In this document: positions 12,499-18,141 of the stretch, piece after piece
How the letters are laid out: each line of letters starts with the position of its first letter
Numbering within the stretch: position 1 is the stretch's first letter
Assembly: GCA_043806415.1 (NCBI GenBank)
Contig: JAZDHB010000024.1
Span: 1 to 18,141 of the forward strand
DNA: 18,141 nucleotides
Reading direction: 5' to 3'
Origin: CAIXYX01 sp043806415
GTDB lineage: Archaea > Micrarchaeota > Micrarchaeia > Anstonellales > Anstonellaceae
Notes under the pieces: model-generated
Databases searched by the model: none
The model's input: the letters and a program-made list of their open reading frames with translations, nothing else
What the model was told of the DNA's origin: nothing
Position numbers and translations under genes: made by a program

Positions 12499-14994
12499 GT
12501 GGAGAAAAAAAGCGATGACTTCAGGAAGATGGGCACTCGAGACGCCATCCGTTTGCTGGGGGCCGACGCACAATCGGGCCTGAGCGAGGCCGAGGCCGCC
12601 CGGCGACTGCGTGTGCACGGCTATAACGACGTGCCGGAGAAGAAAGACAATCCGCTGGCCCGCTTCTTTGGGAAGTTCTGGGGCTTGAGCGCCTGGCTGC
12701 TGGAAGCCATCATCATTCTCTCTTATCTGACCGGCCGGTATTCGGATCTGGCCATCGTGGCGGCCCTGCTGGTGCTCAACGCCGTCATCTCCTTTTTGCA
12801 GGAGTGGAATGCGGCCCAAGCCGTGGAAGCGCTCAAGCGGAAATTGCAGGTCAGCGCCCGCGTGCGCCGGGGCGGGGTGTGGAAGGGCGTGCCGGCCCGC
12901 GAGCTGGTGGCCGGCGACCTCGTGCGGGTGCGCATCGGCGACTTCGTTCCGGCCGACATCAAAATCCTCTCCGGAAACGTCGACGCCGACCAGTCCTCTC
13001 TCACGGGGGAATCGGCCGCCGTCCGCAAGAAGCCGGGCAACTTGCTCTACTCTGGTTCCATCATCGCCTCCGGCGAATGCACGGGCTTGGTGGTGCGCAC
13101 GGGCATCCGCACCTATTTCGGGCGCACGGTCCAGCTGGTGCAGACGGCCGCGCCCAAGCTGCACATCGAGGAAGTTATCTCCAAGGTGGTGCGCGCCCTT
13201 ATGGGCGTCACGCTGCTCGTGCTGGCCGCCATTCTTCTCATATCCATATTGCAAGGGCACGACCTCCTGCCGCTGCTGCCGCTCATGCTCGTCCTGCTGC
13301 TGGGGGCGGTGCCCGTCGCCCTGCCGGCCATGTTCACGGTCAGTATGGCCTTGGGCGCGCGCGAGCTGGTCAAGCGGGGCGTGCTGGTCACGCGCCTGAG
13401 CGCGCCGGACGATGCGGCCAGCATGGACGTCCTGTGCGTGGACAAGACCGGCACCCTGACGATGAACAAGGCGACCATCGCCCACCTGATGCCCTGGAAA
13501 GGGCACACGGAAGACGACGTGGCGCTCTGCGGGGCGCTCTCCTCCAACGAGGCCAACCACGACGCCATTGACATGGCCTTCATCGAGAAGGCCCGGCAGA
13601 ACCGGCTGCTCACCGGCACCTGCAAGCAGGAGCGCTTCGTGCCCTTCGATCCCAGCACCCGGCGCACCGAAGCCACCGTGCTCTGCAAGGGCCGTCGTTT
13701 CAAGGTGATGAAAGGCTCGGTCCAAGCCATCGCCAATGCGTGCGCCATCCGCGGGGCGGCCCGCGTGAAGCTGGACGAATATGCCGCCGACTGCGCCCGT
13801 TCCGGCTACCGGGCGCTGGCGGTCTGCCGCTCCGATTCCGGTCGCAAGCCCGTGCTGGTGGGAGTGGCGGCCCTCCACGACCCGCCCCGTCCCGAATCCA
13901 CGCGCATCGTGGAGCGGTTGCGCGAGCTGGGGGTGGCCGTCAAGATGCTGACCGGCGACGCGATGCCCGTGGCCCGGCAGATCGGCGCGCAGGTGGGGAT
14001 CGGGACCCGGGTCGTCACGGCGGCGGAGCTTGAGGCGGCCGGCGCGAAGAATGAAAAGGCGCGGGAAGCCGGGAGCCGGGCGTCCAGCGCGCAGGCGGCG
14101 AGCTTCGGCCGGATCTCTTCGGTGCAAGCATCCCTGGCCGAGAGCAGCGACATCTTCGCAGAAATCTACCCCGAGGACAAGTACCTCCTCGTGCGAGACC
14201 TGCAGGCGCGCGGGCACATCGTGGGCATGACCGGGGATGGCGTCAACGACGCGCCGGCGCTGCGCCAAGCCGAGGTGGGCATCGCCCTGAGCAGCGCCAC
14301 GGACGCGGCCAAGGGCGCGGCCAGCATCGTGCTCACGCGCGAGGGACTGGCCGGCGTGCTCGAACCGATCCGCACCGGACGGATGATGTTCGCGCGCATC
14401 AGCACTTGGATATTGAACAAGATTACCAAGACCTTCCTGCAGGTCGGCTTCATCACCGTGGCCTTCCTGGCCACCGGCCAGTACGTCATCTCGGCGTCGG
14501 CGATGATCCTGCTCATCTTCATGATCGACTTTGTGACGATCTCGCTGTCCACCGATAACGTCCAAGGCTCGTCCAAGCCGTCCGTCTGGGACGTCGGCGG
14601 GCTGGTGAAGGCCGCCGCCGTGCTAGGGGCCCTGCTGGTGGTGGAGGCGTGCGCGCTTCTCTTCGCCGGCCTGAACTATTTCCACCTCTCCGCCGGCGCG
14701 CTCAACACCTTCAGCTTCGCCATCCTCTTCTATTTCACCGCCTTCCTCATCCTGACCGTGCGCGAGCGCGCCCGCTTCTGGAAGTCATCGCCCAGCCGCA
14801 CTCTGCTCTTCATCGTGCTCGCGGACATGGCGCTGGCGGCCGTGCTGGCGAGCGCCGGCCTCCTGGGGTTGCAGGCGATCCCCCTGGAGCTGATCCTGCT
14901 CGTCATCGGCTATTGCATGGTCTTCTCCCTGCTGCTCAACGACTGGGTCAAGGTCCGCCTGCTGGGCGCCAATGGCGTGATGAACAAACAATAG
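12499..14994 (+). CDS. P3A-type plasma-membrane H+-transporting ATPase
   Basis: 831 residues. A P-type ATPase that pumps cations, probably protons, out of the cell using ATP. Seen in order: an N-terminal cytosolic segment; membrane helices 1-2 (about 55-100); an actuator domain with TGES (169-172); helices 3-4 (about 235-290) with the PVALPA loop; the phosphorylated Asp315 in DKTGTLT; a nucleotide-binding domain including the KGS motif (VMKGSVQAIA); TGDGVNDAP (578-586); and helices 5-10. The short length, the PALP-type M4 and M6 sequence MILLIFMIDFVTIS (with the acidic residue that P3A pumps need; many relatives have Asn-Asp) place it with plant, fungal and archaeal P3A pumps rather than Ca2+ or heavy-metal pumps; there are no CPC or CxxC metal sites. 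Start GTG is chosen from the promoter distance; the next in-frame Met is at 12529. Confidence 0.93.
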   Translation: MEKKSDDFRKMGTRDAIRLLGADAQSGLSEAEAARRLRVHGYNDVPEKKDNPLARFFGKFWGLSAWLLEAIIILSYLTGRYSDLAIVAALLVLNAVISFLQEWNAAQAVEALKRKLQVSARVRRGGVWKGVPARELVAGDLVRVRIGDFVPADIKILSGNVDADQSSLTGESAAVRKKPGNLLYSGSIIASGECTGLVVRTGIRTYFGRTVQLVQTAAPKLHIEEVISKVVRALMGVTLLVLAAILLISILQGHDLLPLLPLMLVLLLGAVPVALPAMFTVSMALGARELVKRGVLVTRLSAPDDAASMDVLCVDKTGTLTMNKATIAHLMPWKGHTEDDVALCGALSSNEANHDAIDMAFIEKARQNRLLTGTCKQERFVPFDPSTRRTEATVLCKGRRFKVMKGSVQAIANACAIRGAARVKLDEYAADCARSGYRALAVCRSDSGRKPVLVGVAALHDPPRPESTRIVERLRELGVAVKMLTGDAMPVARQIGAQVGIGTRVVTAAELEAAGAKNEKAREAGSRASSAQAASFGRISSVQASLAESSDIFAEIYPEDKYLLVRDLQARGHIVGMTGDGVNDAPALRQAEVGIALSSATDAAKGAASIVLTREGLAGVLEPIRTGRMMFARISTWILNKITKTFLQVGFITVAFLATGQYVISASAMILLIFMIDFVTISLSTDNVQGSSKPSVWDVGGLVKAAAVLGALLVVEACALLFAGLNYFHLSAGALNTFSFAILFYFTAFLILTVRERARFWKSSPSRTLLFIVLADMALAAVLASAGLLGLQAIPLELILLVIGYCMVFSLLLNDWVKVRLLGANGVMNKQ

Positions 14995-15000
14995 CGAGGG

Positions 15001-15070
15001 AGTCCCTTGTTCCGAGGGCCAAGCCACTCAACCGATTCGCGCTTCGGAACCATGGCGCAAGCTTTGGCCA
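15001..15070. repeat. Diverged intergenic repeat, copy A
   Basis: About 70 bp directly after the ATPase gene that aligns with 16789-16860 over its length, by eye at roughly three-quarters identity. Shared blocks include GGGCCAAGCC, AACCG-TTCGC and TGGCGCAAGCTT. Part of it can fold (TTCC-GGGCCAAG). It may be a 3'-end element of plus-strand transcripts or an old small repeat. From about 15085 to 15202 I see nothing else except a short T-run (15085-15091) that may terminate the ATPase transcript. Confidence 0.5.
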
Positions 15071-15202
15071 CGCAACCGGCTTAACTTTTTTGTGCTCCAT
15101 CACCGAATCGGAATTCCCCGCCGGCTTCAGATCGCCGGCCCTACCCGCTTCAGCAGGCGGCAATTCACGGCGCAATAGGCATTTCGGCCGGGGCGTTGGC
15201 CG

Positions 15203-15946
15203 TCATCTTCCCTCGAACGCCTTGGCCTGCTCGATCACGATGTCCCGCTTCTTTGCCAGCAGGGCGTAATCCGCGTCCAGCGACTCCACGGCCTTGCAAT
15301 TGAGAGCGATGTATTCTTCCACCGGCATCTTGTCGCTTCCAGACACGGTTTTTCCCAGCCGCTCGATGGTGTTCTTCGTGGTTATCGAATAAATGCTGGT
15401 TCCGCTCCTTGGAAGCCTGCCAAAGGAAAGCGCCGTGTCGATGATCAGCTTGTCGGTCACGTCGGCCAGTGCGCTGCGGCAGTTGCGCGAGGCGGTCTGG
15501 CGCAAATCCGTGGTCTGCTGCATCGCGGCCGTATATCCGTTGGCTTGCGACACCAATTCGGATTTCTTGGCCCGGATCGCGGCATTGTCTTGCACGCATC
15601 CGCCCGGGGCGCACAGTCCGGGGAACGAGAATTCCCCCAGCACGGTGGGCTGCATGCCGCAGTCCGTGTCAAAAGTCCGGACGCATTTGTCGGTTTGCGC
15701 GTCGCAGCCGCGCTTCCAGAACACGCTGCCCTCGCAGAGGGGCGGGCAGTCCGAGTCGAACCGGCATTCTCCCGCCGGCTTGCCCCCGCCCAAATCAATC
15801 AGCCCGCCGGTGCTGTTCTTGATGGTGTCGATAGCCTGTTGTTGAGCGGCATGCTCGACGGCCTGGTTGAACTCTTTTTCCTCTTCAGCGGTGCAGCCGT
15901 AAAGCAGGATAAACGAAACCGCGAGCGCGAATGCAAGAAGACGCAT
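15203..15946 (-). CDS. Secreted Cys-rich lipoprotein
   Basis: 247 residues, not assigned to a family I can name. A signal peptide (LLAFALAVSFILLYG) ends at lipobox Cys18. After a Gln/Glu-rich stretch there is a compact Cys-rich module (C61, C67, C71, C81, C88, C96) with the DSDCPPLCEG pattern typical of small disulfide-bonded extracellular repeats, then FPGLCAPGGC. The C-terminal 120 residues are helical and charged with two Cys. The protein probably sits on the outer face of the membrane. A TATA-like box (15977-15986) and AGGGTG before the ATG support the start. It is divergent from another Cys-rich membrane protein across a cloverleaf-like inverted repeat. Confidence 0.75.
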   Translation of the reverse strand: MRLLAFALAVSFILLYGCTAEEEKEFNQAVEHAAQQQAIDTIKNSTGGLIDLGGGKPAGECRFDSDCPPLCEGSVFWKRGCDAQTDKCVRTFDTDCGMQPTVLGEFSFPGLCAPGGCVQDNAAIRAKKSELVSQANGYTAAMQQTTDLRQTASRNCRSALADVTDKLIIDTALSFGRLPRSGTSIYSITTKNTIERLGKTVSGSDKMPVEEYIALNCKAVESLDADYALLAKKRDIVIEQAKAFEGR

Positions 15947-15976
15947 TTTTACACCCTAAAAACAGAGGGAGTAAGC

Positions 15977-15986
15977 GGTTATAATC
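15977..15986 (-). promoter_or_regulatory. TATA-like promoter of the Cys-rich lipoprotein gene
   Basis: GATTATAACC on the minus strand; transcription would start near 15955, about 9 nt before ATG 15946. Confidence 0.5.
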
Positions 15987-16000
15987 CTTCTGGTCCAGGT

Positions 16001-16142
16001 GCTCTGTAGAAAACCCTAGGCAGCGGCACCGCGAATATTGGCGGCGCCTGTCCGGGCAGGCGGTCGGCCTCGCGGCCGACCCGTTGCTGCTCGGGCAGCG
16101 ACGGCCGCCCGCGTGCCGCTGCCAGTAGCATTTCTACAGAGC
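16001..16142. repeat. Cloverleaf-like inverted-repeat element
   Basis: Nested stems read directly from the sequence: outer 12 bp GCTCTGTAGAAA (16001-16012)/16131-16142; next 11 bp GGCAGCGGCAC (16019-16029)/16113-16123; inner GGCGG (16040-16044)/CCGCC (16105-16109). Inside are three consecutive hairpins, each with a 6-nt loop: CGCCTG/CAGGCG (16045-16062), GTCGGC/GCCGAC (16063-16080) and CGTTGCTG/CAGCGACG (16082-16103, one G-U pair). It fills the intergenic region between two divergent genes. It could be a small transposable element, a recombination or integration site, or a structured RNA. No tRNA consensus is present. Confidence 0.8.
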
Positions 16143-16165
16143 CGGTCCAGGCAGGTCCGATAAGT

Positions 16166-16177
16166 CGGATTTATTAA
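16166..16177 (+). promoter_or_regulatory. TATA-like promoter of the Cys-rich membrane protein gene
   Basis: CGGATTTATTAACC, centred about 26 nt before ATG 16199 (leaderless). Confidence 0.55.
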
Positions 16178-16198
16178 CCTTCTTTCGCCACTTGCAGC

Positions 16199-16753
16199 AT
16201 GGCCCGGGAACGAGCGAATTATCTTTGCGCTTTTCGCCAAGCCAAGTCCATCTGGGGCTTCCGGCTGCTTTTCGTTCTCGGCATCCTGCTGCTTCTGACC
16301 GGTTTTACGGTCGCGGACCAAAGCAACGAGAAACCCACCTGCGCTCTGGACGCCTACCGGAATGCTTGCAAGCAATGCTCCTTCGATGCATCTGGAAAGA
16401 TGAATAAGAGCTGTTATGATCGATTCCAAACCGAGGGGATAGGATGCGCGGCCACGGCCCATCCAAAAGCCGGTATGATGTATGCCGCGCAGCAATGCCC
16501 GGCCGTCGACCAGTGCATAAACATATTGAAATCCTGCAAAAACAGCGCCAGCAGCGGAAATGACAGCTATGATTGCGGGATGCTTGTTGTGCCCACCTGC
16601 TTCGCGGAAGCCGACGTGTGCATGGACCGGGCCGAAATCTCGTGCGAGGAGAAGGTTAAACAGCCCAACCTGTGCGTCCTGCCGACCGGTTTGGCCATCC
16701 TCGCCGGCGGCGGAATGGCGTATGCCCAGCGGCGCAGGCGCAAGAATAATTGA
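16199..16753 (+). CDS. Cys-rich exported membrane protein
   Basis: 184 residues, unknown family. A membrane segment or signal anchor lies at about 18-40 (IWGFRLLFVLGILLLLTGF). The outer domain (about 41-160) has about 14 Cys in a spaced pattern (TCALDAYRNACKQC, KSCYDRF, QQCPAVDQC, KSCKN, YDCGM, PTCFAEADVC, ISCEE), which suggests many disulfides or a metal site. A second, short C-terminal hydrophobic stretch (LPTGLAILAGGGMAYA) ends in a basic tail QRRRRKNN, the form of a C-terminal membrane anchor and similar to the tail of the Lon-like protease. The start follows from the leaderless promoter. Together with the divergent Cys-rich lipoprotein it may belong to one surface system. Confidence 0.7.
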   Translation: MARERANYLCAFRQAKSIWGFRLLFVLGILLLLTGFTVADQSNEKPTCALDAYRNACKQCSFDASGKMNKSCYDRFQTEGIGCAATAHPKAGMMYAAQQCPAVDQCINILKSCKNSASSGNDSYDCGMLVVPTCFAEADVCMDRAEISCEEKVKQPNLCVLPTGLAILAGGGMAYAQRRRRKNN

Positions 16754-16788
16754 GCGGCTTCTCGAGGAGAATAATAGGGCGTTCGCGG

Positions 16789-16860
16789 GGTCCGCTTGGT
16801 CCGCGGGCCAAGCCCCTCGAACCGCTTCGCATTTTTGGTTCGTGGCGCAAGCTTCGGCCC
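16789..16860. repeat. Diverged intergenic repeat, copy B
   Basis: Aligns with 15001-15070. This copy has clearer stems: GCTTGGTCC/GGGCCAAGC (8 of 9, around a 2-nt loop) and CGAACC/GGTTCG around a 13-nt loop. Like copy A, it lies just downstream of a plus-strand gene. Confidence 0.5.
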
Positions 16861-16931
16861 TTCGCCCGCCCGATTTTCCGGCGCCTCATGGCCGATCCGG
16901 CCGCCTGCCGTCCGCATCCCGCCCGCGTCGG

Positions 16932-16941
16932 TGTTTTATAG
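16932..16941 (+). promoter_or_regulatory. TATA-like promoter of the trehalose operon
   Basis: TGTTTTATAG, centred about 26 nt before ATG 16962, which supports a leaderless start there rather than at ATG 16953. Confidence 0.5.
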
Positions 16942-16961
16942 TTTTGGGCCGAATGCATGCC

Positions 16962-17690
16962 ATGGCCGCGCGCAAAATCCAATCCAAAAAAGCGCTCCTG
17001 GTCCTGGATTTCGACGGCACGCTGGTCCCCATCCGCCGCAACCCCAAAAAAGTGAGACTGCCCCTCTTCATGGCCAGGGCCCTCCGCAACGCCTGGCGCA
17101 ACGGGTTGGACATGACCGTGCTGTCGGGCCGTCCCCCCTCGTTTTTGCGGCGCGCCGGATTCGGATTCCCCATCCGTCTCATCGGCCATTTCGGGAACAC
17201 GCATCCGGCAGGCACCATCCGCTGGAAAAACGAATCCGCGCTCCATTCCATCCTCGAGCGCCTGCGCAAAATCCCGGGGGTGCGGATCGAGAAGAAGACG
17301 GGCTGGGCCGTCCATTTCCGTCAAGTCCGGCCCGCCCGCCGTCCGGCCGTTCTCCGGCTTATCTGCTCGCTGGGGTCCGCCGCCGGCCCAACGGCCCGTC
17401 TGGTCCCCGGCCGCCTCTCCTGCGAGCTGTTGCCTCCGGGTTCGCGCACCAAGGCCGACGCACTGGGCATCCTTCTGCGCCGCCATCCGGCCCGGCGCAT
17501 CGTCTTCATCGGGGACGATCCGGCCGATTTGGAGGCCATGCGCCGATGGCGGCATCACCCCCGATTCGAGGCCTTCCTTCTCCATTCTCCTGAAGTCTCC
17601 TCGGGCGGATGGCCCCCGCGACTGGCCGACCGGCGCGCGCTGGCCGGATTCATCCGCGCATTCGCTTCCCATCCGGAGGGTCCCTCATGA
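16962..17690 (+). CDS. otsB: Trehalose-phosphatase (HAD superfamily)
   Basis: 242 residues. Removes phosphate from trehalose 6-phosphate (or a close sugar phosphate) in the cytosol. HAD motifs are in order: motif I VLDFDGTL with nucleophile D16 and acid D18; motif II VLSGRP; the RWKNESAL and EKKTGWAVHFR region that contacts sugar in OtsB; GRLSCELLPPGSRTKADAL with the motif III lysine; and motif IV FIGDDPADLEAM. The length is normal for archaeal OtsB. The start is taken at ATG 16962 from the promoter position; ATG 16953 adds three residues. The stop overlaps the next start (ATGA), so it is translationally coupled to the TreT-like gene. Confidence 0.88.
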   Translation: MAARKIQSKKALLVLDFDGTLVPIRRNPKKVRLPLFMARALRNAWRNGLDMTVLSGRPPSFLRRAGFGFPIRLIGHFGNTHPAGTIRWKNESALHSILERLRKIPGVRIEKKTGWAVHFRQVRPARRPAVLRLICSLGSAAGPTARLVPGRLSCELLPPGSRTKADALGILLRRHPARRIVFIGDDPADLEAMRRWRHHPRFEAFLLHSPEVSSGGWPPRLADRRALAGFIRAFASHPEGPS

Positions 17691-18025
17691 AAAAAACGCT
17701 CGACGCCCATCTCCCCTACTGCGGCCAGGCGACGCTGGACGAAATCAAAACGCTTGCGGACGCGCTGTCCGGCCAGTCCGTGGTGCATGTCAATTCCACT
17801 CAACGACCAAGGGTGCGCGGGAGCCGGCGGCTTTAGCCGTCGGGGAAGCGCACCCTGCAGAAGGCTTGCCGGCTCCTCGCCTAAAGCCCCTGAAGGCAAG
17901 CCAAGGGCTTTAGCCCTTGGTCGTTGACCTTCTACGGAGGCGGCGCGAAGCGGATGTCATCATGAACGACACACCCGACCCACATCGCTTCTTGTTGGAT
18001 ACTTGACCTCGCCACTTGGTCCGCA
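17687..18025 (+). pseudogene. TreT-like glycosyltransferase, interrupted and decayed
   Basis: The gene starts at ATG 17687 with GGAGGG 6 nt upstream and overlaps otsB. Its first 38 residues (LDEIKTLADALSGQSVVHVNST) match the N-terminus of trehalose glycosyltransferring synthase (TreT, GT4 family), where the sequence continues as S-FGGGVAEIL. Here the 128-bp element interrupts the gene just after NST, and the TFYGGG continuation appears on the far side (17928-17945) in a joinable frame. After that, the expected LVPLM-D-GI---W stretch is seen only as scrambled pieces (MNDT, PTH) in changing frames, with stops. So the gene was probably lost. The remaining DNA to 18141 shows no gene. TreT would have made trehalose from NDP-glucose and glucose. 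Confidence 0.75.
17800..17927. mobile_element. 128-bp inverted-repeat element, copy 2
   Basis: The same 14-bp terminal inverted repeats and interior as the copy at 7544-7671; the two differ at two positions only. Without it the DNA joins as AATTCCAC+CTTCTAC, restoring NSTFYGG of TreT, so this copy is an insertion into a formerly intact gene. AC flanks both sides, compatible with a 2-bp duplication. Confidence 0.85.
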
Positions 18026-18086
18026 CGCCTGCTGACAAAACCGCTTATTCTCTCCTGACCCTATTTGACAGTTGAGGGTTCAACGC

Positions 18087-18116
18087 CAGATTTGGGGCTC
18101 AAACGCCCCATATCTG
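18087..18116. repeat. Hairpin near the window end
   Basis: CAGATTTGGGGC (18087-18098) pairs with 18105-18116 at 11 of 12 positions around a 6-nt loop. A smaller GTTGA/TCAAC stem precedes it (18071-18084). It could be a terminator-like structure or the edge of another element that continues beyond the window. Confidence 0.4.
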
Positions 18117-18141
18117 AGCAGGAAATTGCCGAAAAGTGCCC

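Noticed and set aside
12487..14565. 692-codon open frame on the minus strand
   Set aside because: Antisense to the P-type ATPase, with His/Gly/Arg/Gln-rich shadow composition and no family motifs.
16001..16142. tRNA gene in the cloverleaf-like region
   Set aside because: The fold is cloverleaf-like but lacks the conserved tRNA bases (GG in the D-loop, GTTCRA in the T-loop), and the loops are six bases.
18061..18141. Possible tRNA T-arm (GGTTCAAC)
   Set aside because: No acceptor, D-arm or anticodon arm could be paired around it.

Overview
The window looks like archaeal chromosome, probably from a GC-rich DPANN-type lineage (Micrarchaeota/Diapherotrites-like); the placement is an inference. 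Support comes from the gene content: archease, a COG1750-type archaeal Lon-like (S16-fold) membrane protease, an Era-like GTPase near a COG3364-type Zn-ribbon protein, a TreT-like glycosyltransferase, several short secreted Cys- or His-rich lipoproteins, and a HEHADF-type lipoprotein that I associate with DPANN genomes. Promoters agree: TATA-like boxes lie about 26 nt upstream of many start codons (leaderless genes), while genes inside operons carry GGAGGTGAT-type ribosome binding sites.

Layout. 1-264 is the end of a NuoB/hydrogenase-small-subunit-like gene that lacks two of the usual cluster cysteines. 265-587 is a non-coding stretch full of hairpins that ends in a bidirectional terminator. 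588-4322 (minus) holds a large unknown protein, purE, and a second unknown protein; both unknowns carry a carbonic-anhydrase-like CxDAR motif. 4583-6382 (minus) is the membrane-anchored Lon-like protease, divergent from an Era-like GTPase plus parvulin pair (6586-7512); the divergent region contains a 25-bp duplicated TATA promoter. A 128-bp inverted-repeat element follows (7544-7671), then the Zn-ribbon protein. 8856-11555 (minus) holds archease, glutaredoxin, a DUF488 protein, a short asparaginase interrupted by a 54-bp insertion, and a lipoprotein. 11714-14994 (plus) holds a cupredoxin lipoprotein, a gene remnant and a P3A-type proton ATPase. 15203-16753 holds two Cys-rich envelope proteins flanking a 141-bp cloverleaf-like inverted repeat. 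16962 onward holds trehalose-phosphatase and a TreT-like gene broken by a second, 126/128-identical copy of the 128-bp element.

How it fits together. Many products face the outside of the cell (protease, cupredoxin, Cys-rich lipoproteins) or serve ion and redox energetics (hydrogenase-like subunit, H+-ATPase, glutaredoxin). The most interesting theme is small, non-autonomous, hairpin-forming DNA: the 128-bp TIR element (two copies, one inside a gene), the 54-bp insertion with an 8-bp target duplication in asparaginase, the 141-bp cloverleaf, and the hairpin array at 316-450. Two genes appear to have been broken by such insertions, which suggests recent activity of several short element families.
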